Source: Bacteroidota bacterium (lineage in GTDB: Bacteria > Bacteroidota > Bacteroidia > B-17B0 > Aurantibacillaceae). Taken from it: a stretch of 34,753 nt of DNA. Within the stretch, counting starts at the first letter, position 1. Every line of letters begins with the position of its first letter. This document shows, one piece after another, positions 15,489 through 23,767 of this stretch. The notes below the pieces were generated by a model. It made no database searches. It was not told the DNA's origin and saw nothing but the letters and a program-made list of their open reading frames with translations. Made by a program: the position numbers and the translations under genes. The stretch is from NCBI GenBank assembly GCA_023251755.1, contig JAHEYF010000031.1:1-34753 (forward strand), written 5' to 3'.

Positions 15489-17348
15489 TTAATTTACTTT
15501 TTGAAATTTATAATCCTTGTACTGAATAATGTAAACCGATTTGTTGTCAAAACCGGTATTGTTGGAGGGTCTGAAAAAATTAAAATTGATAACGGAACCT
15601 TTCTGACTGACTTTATCGAGTTGTTTGTAAAAAGAAGGCCCTGTATTTTTTAAAGCATTCAGGTAATAAAAAGCTACATCATAGCCTTCGTAATAAAAGT
15701 CCGAAGGATCGGTGTAGTATTTAGTTCTATAGATATTGGTTGTTTTTTTTATCCATTCCGATGAAAAATCGATGTACAAAGGAGCGGCGTAAATAAATTT
15801 AAAATGGTTGAGGTACTCTGGGTCGAAATTGTCGCTGCTTACCCATTTTTTTTCGCCAATTAATGTGATCTCTTTTTTGTCGGCAAATACATGTAGCTGG
15901 GTTAAAAAGTCTGTTAAAAAGACTTCATCCTCACTCAATAAAACGAAGTAATTTTTTTTCTGTACAACATAGGCCTGCTTGGCTCCTGCCAGGCCTTTTA
16001 CTTCGGGTACGGTGTCTTTGGTGTTTGAATATTTTAAAGCCAGGTACTCGTTGTAACGGTGTTTAAATGTTTTTAAATAGCCCTGTTCTTTGTTTTTTCC
16101 TGAGTTGATGATGATTACATTTTCATTCCTGAACGAGTCCACCATAAATTCCGCCAGGCCATCTATCAGGGTGTTGTTAGAAGGGGTGGTTTTACTGGAA
16201 TAAGGGTTTTCGTACAGAATTTTGTTTTGTTGTGCAACAGGCGATACGATGGGGATTTGATGTTTTTTAGCGAAGCCGGCAACGGTTCTGAAAGCGGAGG
16301 TGTAAAGCGGGCCAATAATTAAATCGAGTGATTTGAATTTACTGTCGCTGCACATTTTTTCAAGGCGGGTGGAATCCCTGTCGTCGGCGTCATACAATTC
16401 GTAAGTTATTTTTACCTCTCCTTTGTTCAGGGAATCCAATGCGGCCAGCATCCCTTCGTAAAAATCAATACATATTTGTTGTGCAATGGGGAAAGCCAGT
16501 TTATCTGTAACCAATTGGTCGGTATTGATCAATTCAGCTTCGTCCAGGCCAAAGGGAAGAAAGACCCCCACTTTGTAAGTTTGTTTTGCAGGTTTATCAA
16601 CCGGTTCAACTATCGCAACGCTATTTTGCATAGACTCATTACTGCCTGATAATTGAAGGACTTTGTTTTTTGCAAGCTTTAAGCGTTGCCCGGTTTTTAC
16701 CCCTGAAGTCAGTTCGGGGTTTAATTTAATAAGTTGTTCCTGTGTGGTACTGTGTTTTTTTGCAATGCTGTATACTGTTTCGCCTTGTTCAACAATATAG
16801 GCCTGATAAGTGGTGTCTGTTTTTTCGGTGTTTGCAATAACTTGTTTATCGGGTTTAATACCTGCGTTTTTTACAGGCTCTTTAGTGCTTTCCTTTAAAG
16901 AAACTTTTAGTTCCATTCCTTCCCTCAGGCCCTGTTTCACCTCAGGGTTCAGTTCGGTTAAGCGGGCTTCGGTGATTTTGTGTTTTTTGCAAATTCCAAA
17001 AACCGTTTCTCCTTTGCTTACCTTGTGTGTATTGTATTTATCGAGGTCTTGCAGGGCCTGGGCAGTGCTGGTGTTTTCTTTTTCTTTGCTTACAAGTATT
17101 TTAAGCTCCTGCCCGGCTTCGATGCCTTCTATTGCATCGGGGTTTTCAATAAAAATAGTATTTAAATCGGTGTTGTATATTTTAGAGATGGCGTAAATGC
17201 TCTGGCCCTTTTCCACCTTGTGCAGGTAATATTTTTTTCCATTAATTGTCTGGATGTTTTTTGACCGCCCGTCGTTTTGAGAAAACAACAAAACAGAACA
17301 ACAATAAAACAGAATGCTTAAAATTATTTTTCGAAAAATTAAACTCAT
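15489..17348 (-). CDS. Secreted protein with three LysM domains and a type-1 periplasmic-binding fold
   Basis: The ATG at 17348 begins a clean signal peptide (MSLIFRKIILSILFYCC) and is preferred over an in-frame TTG at 17366. Three LysM domains follow (about residues 41-86, 105-151 and 181-226), each with the KGQSIYAISK / KGETVFGICK / QGETVYSIAK core that binds peptidoglycan glycans. From about 258 to 619 the product resembles leucine-binding/receptor family proteins (YKVGVFLPFG, GPLYTSAFRTVAGFAKKHQIPIVSP in part). It is probably a periplasmic, cell-wall-bound protein; ligand unknown. It lies between guaA and hemF and ends three bases before hemF. I recall similar proteins near guaA in other Bacteroidota. 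Confidence 0.88.
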   Translation of the reverse strand: MSLIFRKIILSILFYCCSVLLFSQNDGRSKNIQTINGKKYYLHKVEKGQSIYAISKIYNTDLNTIFIENPDAIEGIEAGQELKILVSKEKENTSTAQALQDLDKYNTHKVSKGETVFGICKKHKITEARLTELNPEVKQGLREGMELKVSLKESTKEPVKNAGIKPDKQVIANTEKTDTTYQAYIVEQGETVYSIAKKHSTTQEQLIKLNPELTSGVKTGQRLKLAKNKVLQLSGSNESMQNSVAIVEPVDKPAKQTYKVGVFLPFGLDEAELINTDQLVTDKLAFPIAQQICIDFYEGMLAALDSLNKGEVKITYELYDADDRDSTRLEKMCSDSKFKSLDLIIGPLYTSAFRTVAGFAKKHQIPIVSPVAQQNKILYENPYSSKTTPSNNTLIDGLAEFMVDSFRNENVIIINSGKNKEQGYLKTFKHRYNEYLALKYSNTKDTVPEVKGLAGAKQAYVVQKKNYFVLLSEDEVFLTDFLTQLHVFADKKEITLIGEKKWVSSDNFDPEYLNHFKFIYAAPLYIDFSSEWIKKTTNIYRTKYYTDPSDFYYEGYDVAFYYLNALKNTGPSFYKQLDKVSQKGSVINFNFFRPSNNTGFDNKSVYIIQYKDYKFQKVN

Positions 17349-17390
17349 ATTTTTATTGTAAAACAAAAGCTGTTCCGAATTTAACCTTTT

Positions 17391-17418
17391 GTTCTTAGTT
17401 TTTAGTTCAAAGTTCTTA
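17391..17418. repeat. Heptad array upstream of the LysM gene
   Basis: Four units with a 7-bp period and consensus GTTCTTA. The same word family, in the inverse sense, appears beside the guaA stop codon (17622-17649) and in the hemF array, so this may be the distal arm of the guaA 3' element. Confidence 0.6.
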
Positions 17419-17430
17419 GCTGACTACTAA

Positions 17431-17466
17431 TTACGAATTTGTACAAATATACCAATCTGTGTGTGG
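17431..17466. repeat. Dispersed element, partial copy 3
   Basis: These 36 bases match the inverse complement of the right end of copies 1 and 2: TTACGAATTTGTAC, then AAATATACCAAT, then GTGTGTGG matching the complement of CCACAC. A degenerate second arm may lie near 17486-17506. The remainder of 17467-17621 shows no gene. Confidence 0.65.
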
Positions 17467-17621
17467 CACACTACTTATCAAGCTCAACTAATATATTTCG
17501 CATTCAGGTTATTTGTTCATTTTCAAATCACTAAATCAGCCCATCCTTTTTAACTTTTGAGTTCTACCTTATACTACCTATGTATAACGTCGAGGATTTG
17601 ATCGCAACCGTGATCGCGTTT

Positions 17622-17649
17622 TTGGCTCTTGGCTTTTAACTTTTAACTT
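17622..17649 (-). repeat. Heptad array after the guaA stop codon
   Basis: Four units (TTGGCTC, TTGGCTT, then TTAACTT twice on the plus strand) end three bases from the guaA stop codon. On the minus strand this reads as AAGTTAA-type words. Confidence 0.65.
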
Positions 17650-17652
17650 AAA

Positions 17653-19185
17653 CTACTCCCACTCAATAGTAGCCGGTGGTTTTGAACTAATGTCGTACAC
17701 CACACGGTTCACCCCTTTTACTTTGTTAATGATATCGTTCGATACTTTTGCTAAAAATTCATAAGGCAAATGGCACCAGTCCGCTGTCATTCCATCGGTT
17801 GAGCTTACAGCCCTTAAAGCCACCACATTTTCGTAGGTGCGTTCATCGCCCATTACTCCTACCGATTGCACAGGTAAAAATATAGCCCCGGCCTGCCATA
17901 CCAGGTTGTATAAACCGGCGCTTTTTAAACTATCAATAAATATGGCATCTACATCCTGTAGTATTTTCACCTTGGCTTCGGTAATATCGCCTAATATTCG
18001 AATGGCTAAACCAGGCCCCGGAAAGGGGTGACGGTTCAAAATAGCATCGTCGATGTTCAAAGCCCTTCCAACCCTTCGTACTTCATCTTTAAATAAAGAT
18101 TTCAGGGGTTCCACTATTTTTAATTTCATGTAATCGGGCAAACCACCCACATTGTGATGTGATTTGATGGTTGCCGAAGGACCTTTTACGCTCACACTTT
18201 CAATAATGTCGGGGTAAATGGTGCCCTGGGCCAGCCATTTCACATCTTCTATTTTTCCGGCTTCCTGATCAAACACATCAATAAAGACTTTGCCAATTGC
18301 CTTGCGTTTTTTTTCCGGATCGCTGATGTCTTTTAAGGCCGAATAAAATTGTTGTTTGGCATCCACGCCTTTTACATTTAAACCTATATGTTTGTAGGAT
18401 TCTAAAACAGCTTCAAATTCGTTTTTGCGCAACAAACCATTGTCCACAAAAATACAATACAGTTTAGTGCCAATAGCTTTGTGCAACAATACAGCGGCTA
18501 CACTTGAGTCGACACCACCCGAAAGACCGAGTACCACTTTATCGTTTCCTATTGTTTTTTGTAAATCGGCAATGGTGGCATCAATAAACGATTCAGAGGT
18601 CCAGTTGCCTTTACATCCGCATATTTCCAATACAAAATTCCGTAATAGTTCCATACCTTCTGTAGAATGGTAAACTTCGGGATGGAACTGTATACCGAAG
18701 GTACATTCGTTTTTTATACAGAAACCGGCCACTTTTACATCGTTTGTACTGGCTACAATTTCAAAATCATCTGGTACTTTCAAAATGGTATCGGCGTGGC
18801 TCATCCACACTTGTGAGTTGATGCTGATGCCTTTAAACAAGCTGTTGGAGTTGTTGACAAAATTCAGGTTGGCCCTTCCGTATTCACGCGAGCTTGATTT
18901 CCCTACTTCACCACCAAAAAAGTGTGATAAATACTGGGCGCCGTAACAGACCCCCAACAAAGGCAGTTGGCCTTTTATTTGTGATAAATCGGGTTTGGGT
19001 GGATTGTCTTCTCTTACAGAATGGGGGCTGCCCGACAGGATAACTCCTTTAATATTGTTGGTGATTGGCGGAACTTTGTTGTACGGATGTATCTCACAGT
19101 AAACATTTAATTCGCGAACCCGGCGTGCAATTAGTTGTGTGTATTGCGAGCCGAAATCGAGGATAAGGATCATTTCGTTTTGCAT
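17653..19185 (-). CDS. guaA: GMP synthase (glutamine-hydrolysing)
   Basis: GuaA converts XMP to GMP using ATP and glutamine. The 510-residue product (counted from 19185) has the class I amidotransferase domain with nucleophile Cys80 in LGVCYGAQ and the His168/Glu170 pair in FGIQFHPEV. Next come the ATP-pyrophosphatase loop LSGGVDSS near 222-228 and the dimerisation domain ending in the family's TIEWE. An in-frame TTG at 19218 is rejected because it coincides with the -33 promoter element. The ATG at 19185 gives the usual N-terminus [15 protein letters not shown]; an ATG at 19173 is the alternative. The promoter places the transcript start at or next to 19185. Confidence 0.97.
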   Translation of the reverse strand: MQNEMILILDFGSQYTQLIARRVRELNVYCEIHPYNKVPPITNNIKGVILSGSPHSVREDNPPKPDLSQIKGQLPLLGVCYGAQYLSHFFGGEVGKSSSREYGRANLNFVNNSNSLFKGISINSQVWMSHADTILKVPDDFEIVASTNDVKVAGFCIKNECTFGIQFHPEVYHSTEGMELLRNFVLEICGCKGNWTSESFIDATIADLQKTIGNDKVVLGLSGGVDSSVAAVLLHKAIGTKLYCIFVDNGLLRKNEFEAVLESYKHIGLNVKGVDAKQQFYSALKDISDPEKKRKAIGKVFIDVFDQEAGKIEDVKWLAQGTIYPDIIESVSVKGPSATIKSHHNVGGLPDYMKLKIVEPLKSLFKDEVRRVGRALNIDDAILNRHPFPGPGLAIRILGDITEAKVKILQDVDAIFIDSLKSAGLYNLVWQAGAIFLPVQSVGVMGDERTYENVVALRAVSSTDGMTADWCHLPYEFLAKVSNDIINKVKGVNRVVYDISSKPPATIEWE

Positions 19186-19188
19186 GCG

Positions 19189-19218
19189 CAAAGATACGCT
19201 TTGCTTTGAGATTGACAA
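19189..19218 (-). promoter_or_regulatory. guaA promoter, TTG-N19-TATCTTTG
   Basis: On the minus strand TTG (19218-19216) is followed by exactly 19 bases and TATCTTTG (19196-19189), a perfect match to the Bacteroidota consensus TTG-N19-TAnnTTTG. Only CGC separates the -7 element from the ATG at 19185, so the mRNA would begin within a few bases of the start codon. Confidence 0.8.
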
Positions 19219-19263
19219 TTGATAAGAAGCAGCTTTTTTTATACGATGAGATGTTGTCTGGCC

Positions 19264-19306
19264 AAAAAGAGCAAAAGGCCCGAAGAAAAATCTCCGCGCC
19301 TTTTTG
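19264..19306 (-). terminator. Terminator of the Omp28-like gene
   Basis: GCAAAAGGC (19271-19279) pairs with GCCTTTTTGC (19297-19306) with one bulged base and a long loop. On the minus strand the stem is followed by TCTTTTTGG. It lies between the stop codon of the Omp28-like gene and the guaA promoter. Confidence 0.55.
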
Positions 19307-19331
19307 CTGCATCACTCAACCAAAATCTTAA

Positions 19332-20480
19332 TTAGTCGACAATAAACTTGCGTGTTGTTTGGGCATCCGAAGTTTTTATTGTTAGATAATAAATTCCTTT
19401 AGCCAGGCCTTGTGTATTAAAAATTACTTCGTGTGTACCTACAGTCCTGTCGGTTTGAGAAACACTTACGTTTTGTGTATGGCCCAATATATCGCATATA
19501 GACACCTGGATATTGTCTTGTTGTTTGTTGTTTGTAAACACAAGGTGTACATTGTCTGTAGCCGGAACAGGGTAAATGTTGTTGATTGCCAGCTGCTCTG
19601 TTTGTTGAATACCGGTAGCAAAGGTGGCCGTTACTTTTTGATCGTTTGCATTCAGTACATATTTCTGACTTTTAGCCGAAGCGTAATGCGCTACAACAGC
19701 TACTACCGAAAGCCTGCCGGCATTGTAGGTAGAAGGAACGGTGTACGTTACATTTTTAGAATAAGTGCTGCCAATTACCGGAGTATTGGGAATGATTGAA
19801 GCAGCCCCCCATGTACCTAATAAAGCCTGGCGCATAACGTGACGGTGTGGGTAACCTAAAATATGGGTACCATCAAACATGCCGGGGTAATGGGTGTTTG
19901 CAAAAGAGGCGCTGTAACATTTTTGATCGTAAGCCGGATAACCGGTTCCGGTTACACTGTCTTCAACCAAAAATAGGTTAATACGATAATCACCAGGCGT
20001 TACGGATGATACAAATGTTGCGTTGACTGTTGCGCTCAATGAACGGGTTACCGCATCGTAAGTACCATTCATTATTTGTACATCAACGGCTGCGGGTTCG
20101 TTCATTACACGTGTGGCAATGGTGTCAAAACCACCGTTCGACATATATGGAACGCTGTCTTTCCAGGGGTATAAACCGCGATCGATCATGATGGCCGGGG
20201 CAAATCCCATGTTACCGGGGTGAAAAGCATTGAAATAGCTGTTGGTTAAAGTACTGGTCATGGCGTCTGAACCAAAACCATCGTGTATCACCATTAAAAC
20301 TGAATGCGGGTTTGAATCGTGCCATTGCCCGATGGTATAAGAAACAGGAGGGCAGTTGCCGCAAAGCACAGTGGTGAATTCTTCGAGTACTACTTTTTTT
20401 ATTGCGGTTTGCCCTTGTGATTGTGCCTGTACACCAATAACTGTTATTAATGTAGCCAGTATTCGTAATGCTGTTTTCAT
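19332..20480 (-). CDS. Omp28-like secreted thioredoxin-fold protein with type A T9SS domain
   Basis: The 382-residue product has a Sec signal peptide (about residues 1-20), then VLEEFTTVLCGNCPP with a CxxC pair (Cys40, Cys43) followed by a long segment typical of Omp28-related outer-membrane proteins (HSVLMVIHDGFG, FAPAIMIDRGLYPW). The middle is beta-rich (about 130-290). The last 80 residues (IYPVPATDNVHLVF, ending KGIYYLTIKTSDAQTTRKFIVD in part) form a type A sorting domain for type IX secretion. It is probably attached to or released from the cell surface; whether the CxxC is redox active is unknown. The gene has its own hairpin terminator. Confidence 0.87.
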   Translation of the reverse strand: MKTALRILATLITVIGVQAQSQGQTAIKKVVLEEFTTVLCGNCPPVSYTIGQWHDSNPHSVLMVIHDGFGSDAMTSTLTNSYFNAFHPGNMGFAPAIMIDRGLYPWKDSVPYMSNGGFDTIATRVMNEPAAVDVQIMNGTYDAVTRSLSATVNATFVSSVTPGDYRINLFLVEDSVTGTGYPAYDQKCYSASFANTHYPGMFDGTHILGYPHRHVMRQALLGTWGAASIIPNTPVIGSTYSKNVTYTVPSTYNAGRLSVVAVVAHYASAKSQKYVLNANDQKVTATFATGIQQTEQLAINNIYPVPATDNVHLVFTNNKQQDNIQVSICDILGHTQNVSVSQTDRTVGTHEVIFNTQGLAKGIYYLTIKTSDAQTTRKFIVD

Positions 20481-20897
20481 GTTGTGTTTTTTTTGGTTGA
20501 ATGTGTCGTTTGGGTGATTGCTTTCTACACTACAAAGTAAGTGCAGCAGGCGGCCAAAAACCAGCCAAAAAAACGTATAAGTTACATTTCAAATTATTTT
20601 AAGAGGGGGTCAGTGGCCTTGTTCTATTAGTAAAGGGCCTGATTTTATTCCGTAAAACAATCCGCCCGACCCTGTATTGTTTGATTTTATCGAATTCCCG
20701 GCTTTATTCGATGTGCGGTGGGTGATATGAGCAGGGTTTCGAAACAATGGCAGACATCTTTCGTAAGATTTAAATAAATAAGTGTCCGAAGTATATTCAG
20801 GTATCTGTCTGAGTAAATAAAATAGAACAATAAAGGTACCTCCTCATACTTTATTTCAGTAGTCATTACTGTCTGATTTAATTCAAAACCAAACACC
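20481..20897. other. Divergent intergenic region
   Basis: This 417-base gap separates two divergent genes and should hold both promoters. On the minus strand TTACTTTG (20533-20540) resembles a -7 element for the Omp28-like gene, but no TTG lies at the right distance. A 70-codon minus-strand frame (20687-20899) that runs over the start of the next gene was rejected. Confidence 0.4.
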
Positions 20898-21203
20898 ATG
20901 AAAACTATTCATCACATTTCCCCTGTGGGAAAAGCGTTGACAGGAATTATTGTATTTCTGTTGATGGCCTTCCAAATGAAGGCAGAGGAAGCATTGAGCC
21001 ATGAGGCAAATCAAAAGGAAGAAATGAACCCGGTGGTTTGTATACTCATCTTTGTTTTCATTATTTCGCTGGCCATTTTTACGTTTACCTACTTCACCCG
21101 TAAAGACAAAGCCAAAGAATTGCAGAATTCCCGGCACAATCTGAACAGAACAATAAGTAAACATAAGCATCCGAGGCGGGGAATAACGGGTAAACCTGTT
21201 TGA
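20898..21203 (+). CDS. Small exported single-helix membrane protein, unknown family
   Basis: The 101-residue product has a signal-peptide-like N-terminus (residues 12-28, GKALTGIIVFLLMAFQMKA, then EE), a short acidic stretch (EALSHEANQKEEMNP), a membrane helix (about 45-66) and a strongly basic tail (HKHPRRG). If the signal is cleaved, the acidic part lies in the periplasm and the basic tail in the cytoplasm. I know no family for it. The opposing frame at 20883-21170 is less plausible. The gene is convergent with the next one. Confidence 0.6.
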   Translation: MKTIHHISPVGKALTGIIVFLLMAFQMKAEEALSHEANQKEEMNPVVCILIFVFIISLAIFTFTYFTRKDKAKELQNSRHNLNRTISKHKHPRRGITGKPV

Positions 21204-21251
21204 TACGGAGATTTTACCGGGAAGAGAAAATGGGCTGAATTGTTTTGCGTT

Positions 21252-22733
21252 TCATCTGTTTTCAATCCAGCTGTGGTAGTTAAAGCCTTCGATGTTACGA
21301 ATGTCTGCGGGTTCTATTTTTTTTTCTTTCATTTCTTTTTTCAGTTTTTCGAAGGCCTCTTTTTCTTCCGATTTTTCGGAAGCCATGCCTAAGTATGAAC
21401 CAAAAGCTTTTATCATTATTCTGAAAAATGGGCTTTGGTCTTTTACCTTGTCCATGTAATAGCGCAGCGACTTAGCCTTGTGAAACAACAATTCCCTTTC
21501 GCCCATTTCGTAATACAACACAAGGCCAAAAAACAAGTAAGGTATCTGTGGTACTTTCAGGCATTCCAGCATGGTGTTGTAATGCTTTAAGGCTTCCCGG
21601 TAACGGCCTAAACCAAAAGCAGAGTAGGTAAAACTTCTGAAGAGCAGGGTATTCATGTTGTTGTTGGAAACAAAAGCATTCCGTTTTAAGCCGGAAAGAA
21701 CCATCTCTCCTTTTTCTAATACTTCTGCATAATTTCCTTTTTTATAGAGGTACAGCAAATAACTGTTTACGACATTGATGTAACTGTCTTCCGCCCTGTC
21801 GTTTTTGTGTTTATTGGGCAGACTGTTATAAAAATCAAGTACTTTATTAAAATTATTTTCCACTTCTTTCTGCATATCCAGCTCCCGGTAGGCATTCATC
21901 AGATTGCCTACGCTGGCAATATACTGTACACCTCTTTCGGGCAACATGTTTTGGTCCAGCTCAATTTGTTTTACAATTTTTTCGCGGTAAATACAGCTGT
22001 TCGGCCAATCATTTAACATCCTGTAACAAAAACTAATGGTGGTATACCCTGTAATATTAATGGAATAGCCATTTTCTTCATTTCCCATTAATTCTTTCAC
22101 CTGAATCACTGTGTTTTCTGCCAGTTTTTTTTCTTCCGTCCCCGGAAATTTATCTCCGGTAAGTATTCTGTATACAATCGCTTTGTGCCTCACCAACTGC
22201 ATCCAGGTACAATAAGCAGCAGATAGTTTTTGTATCTGTTCTACGGAAACCAGTTCTAATTTTGCTTTGTGAACGCGCAATTCATTGGCAATGCGCAGCC
22301 GCCATTCTGCACACATCAATAAAAAATTAATCCGGTTGCCTTCCACAGCAATTTCTTCGGCCTTTTCCACACATTTTAGTACCAGTGAAAATTGTTTTTT
22401 CTGGAACAAAATCTCCGCCTGCATTAACTTCCGGTAAATAATAACATCCGAATGGGTGTTGGCATGGTAGTTTTCGAGGCTACGCAACACGGCTTCTGTA
22501 GCATAATGTTTCAGGCGTTTAAAATTGCCATCGTTCCCTCCGGCTATTTTCTTTTTTAATTCAGGCTCATCGTAATTTTCCTGGGTTTCAATTTCCTTGA
22601 TCAGTTCAAAATAAGCCAGACCATCGTCGTTGGTATTTCCCTGCAAAAACTGGGTGTATAAATTCAGGTAACGTTTTTCACTTTGGTTGAGTGAATGGAT
22701 GAGCTTATGTAATGTGGTGGAGGGCGTTTTCAT
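21252..22733 (-). CDS. Helical-repeat (TPR-like) cytosolic protein, unknown function
   Basis: The start at 22733 (ATG, MKTPSTTLHKLIHSL) is preferred over an in-frame TTG at 22742. The 493-residue product has no signal peptide or membrane segment and is almost wholly helical. It has repeated motifs of TPR/SEL-like spacing, for example GNYAEVLEKGEMVLSGL and FGLGRYREALKHYNTMLECL around residues 330-395. The N-terminal LNQSEKRYLNLYTQFLQG segment recurs, as I recall, in a family of uncharacterised Bacteroidota proteins. It is probably a scaffold or partner-binding protein. The C-terminus is rich in K and E. Confidence 0.7.
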   Translation of the reverse strand: MKTPSTTLHKLIHSLNQSEKRYLNLYTQFLQGNTNDDGLAYFELIKEIETQENYDEPELKKKIAGGNDGNFKRLKHYATEAVLRSLENYHANTHSDVIIYRKLMQAEILFQKKQFSLVLKCVEKAEEIAVEGNRINFLLMCAEWRLRIANELRVHKAKLELVSVEQIQKLSAAYCTWMQLVRHKAIVYRILTGDKFPGTEEKKLAENTVIQVKELMGNEENGYSINITGYTTISFCYRMLNDWPNSCIYREKIVKQIELDQNMLPERGVQYIASVGNLMNAYRELDMQKEVENNFNKVLDFYNSLPNKHKNDRAEDSYINVVNSYLLYLYKKGNYAEVLEKGEMVLSGLKRNAFVSNNNMNTLLFRSFTYSAFGLGRYREALKHYNTMLECLKVPQIPYLFFGLVLYYEMGERELLFHKAKSLRYYMDKVKDQSPFFRIMIKAFGSYLGMASEKSEEKEAFEKLKKEMKEKKIEPADIRNIEGFNYHSWIENR

Positions 22734-22852
22734 AAAAGGCAAAGAATAGTCTCGCGCAATTTCAGTTTATTTTTTTAAAATAACAGTATAAAACAACAAC
22801 AAAAGCTCATACACACAAGTTTTTACTGCTTGTGCAATAATCTTATAGTTAC

Positions 22853-22875
22853 AGCTTAAAAATAAGCTATTTTTT
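22853..22875 (+). terminator. Orphan plus-strand terminator-like hairpin
   Basis: AGCTTA (22853-22858), loop AAAA, TAAGCT (22863-22868) then A and a run of seven T. It has the form of a factor-independent terminator on the plus strand, but no plus-strand gene precedes it. Confidence 0.35.
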
Positions 22876-22950
22876 TGGGTTTTAACGGCCCCTAACCGAT
22901 AAACTGACAGGATATTTCTTTAAAAAAGGAAAAAGTAGTACAGGCCGGTA

Positions 22951-22980
22951 AAAGAAAAAAGCCGCTGTAGGCGACTTTTT
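22951..22980 (-). terminator. Terminator of the bacilliredoxin gene
   Basis: On the minus strand AAAAAGTCGC, loop CTACA, GCGGCTTTTT form a ten-pair stem with one G-U pair, continuing into TCTTTT. On the plus strand the same position would be a C-A mismatch, which supports minus-strand function. Confidence 0.8.
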
Positions 22981-23008
22981 AAATTTTGAGCTGAAGGTTT
23001 TGTTAGTC

Positions 23009-23419
23009 CTAACAAAACTCGTCGTACACCATTTTAAGGTGTTCGGCAATCATTTGTGCATTGCGCCCTTCAATGTTATGGCGTTCAACGAAGTGAACCA
23101 ATTGACCGTCTTTAAATAAGGCTATGGCTGGTGAAGAGGGTGGGTAAGGTGCAAAATGTTTACGTGCCTCGGCTACTGCGTCAATATCAAAACCGGCAAA
23201 TACCGTGGTGAGTTTAGACGGTACTTTGCTGTTTTGTAAACTCATTTTTACACCGGGCCTGCAAGCGCCTGCGGCACATCCGCACACGGAATTCACAACC
23301 ATTAATACTGTTCCTTTATTGCTGAGGGCATCGTTTACTGCCGCGGGTGATGTACATTCTTCAAAGCCTGCTGATGTTAAATCAGATTTCATCGGGCTTA
23401 CTATACTTTCTGGATACAT
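23009..23419 (-). CDS. BrxA/BrxB family bacilliredoxin
   Basis: The 136-residue product matches the YphP/YqiW (BrxA/BrxB) family of thioredoxin-fold proteins, which in Firmicutes remove bacillithiol from mixed disulphides. The family CGC motif is present as NSVCGCAAG (Cys46, Cys48), with a further Cys at 53 and the conserved PPSSPAIALFKDGQLVHFVERH segment. Many Bacteroidota encode this family. Whether bacillithiol is the thiol used here cannot be read from the window. The gene has a clear terminator and stands alone. Confidence 0.92.
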   Translation of the reverse strand: MYPESIVSPMKSDLTSAGFEECTSPAAVNDALSNKGTVLMVVNSVCGCAAGACRPGVKMSLQNSKVPSKLTTVFAGFDIDAVAEARKHFAPYPPSSPAIALFKDGQLVHFVERHNIEGRNAQMIAEHLKMVYDEFC

Positions 23420-23445
23420 GATTTTATGTTTTATATTATCTACAA

Positions 23446-23453
23446 CAAAATTA
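23446..23453 (-). promoter_or_regulatory. Putative -7 element of the bacilliredoxin gene
   Basis: TAATTTTG on the minus strand fits TAnnTTTG, 27 bases upstream of the ATG. The -33 region would fall in the octamer array and has no TTG on this strand. Confidence 0.35.
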
Positions 23454-23465
23454 GTGTTTTTTAAG

Positions 23466-23592
23466 ATAGTTCATTCGTTTATTTGTTGAATAGTTCATTT
23501 GTTTACCCGTTCAAACGCTCTCTCGCTCATTCGTTTCCCGTTCCATAACTATTAAACGAATGAACAAATAAACGAAAGAACTTTCGAACTCT
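23466..23592. repeat. Longest inverted octamer arrays
   Basis: Nine octamers in exact 8-bp register run at 23466-23537 (consensus NTNGTTYA, e.g. TTCGTTTA at 23474). Five to six inverted units run at 23545-23592. Bases 23470-23487 pair with 23563-23580 at 17 of 18 positions. Unlike most arrays it lies between two divergent gene starts, not next to a stop codon. Confidence 0.8.
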
Positions 23593-23729
23593 ATTATGTT
23601 TCGGTAAGCTGCCCCCTTATTTTAAGATCAGGTGTTTCATTAGGCATTTAAGGCCTTTCGTCTATCATATTTCTCAAGTAGTCTTATTGCCGTTCATAAA
23701 ATAAAATTACGGATACTATTCAATTTATA

Positions 23730-23737
23730 TATATTTG
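23730..23737 (+). promoter_or_regulatory. Putative -7 element of the M16 peptidase gene
   Basis: TATATTTG is an exact TAnnTTTG match 30 bases upstream of the ATG. The nearest upstream TTG (23687-23689) is too far away to be a normal -33 element. Confidence 0.4.
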
Positions 23738-23767
23738 CTGCTCCCAAATTTAAAAACCACTTAAAAA

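Noticed and set aside
16810..17196. 128-codon plus-strand frame
   Set aside because: It is the complement of the LysM domains; the minus-strand product has three clear LysM motifs.
19186..19218. Longer GuaA start at 19218
   Set aside because: The TTG codon is the -33 promoter element itself, and the extra 11 residues are absent from the usual GuaA N-terminus.
19410..19799. 129-codon plus-strand frame
   Set aside because: It lies fully inside the Omp28-like gene on the other strand, and its product has low-complexity, Tyr/Val-rich composition without family features.
20883..21170. 95-codon minus-strand frame opposite the 101-residue membrane protein
   Set aside because: It starts near the other gene's stop codon region and has an odd composition (Cys/His/Asn rich); the plus-strand product has a coherent signal-helix-tail layout.
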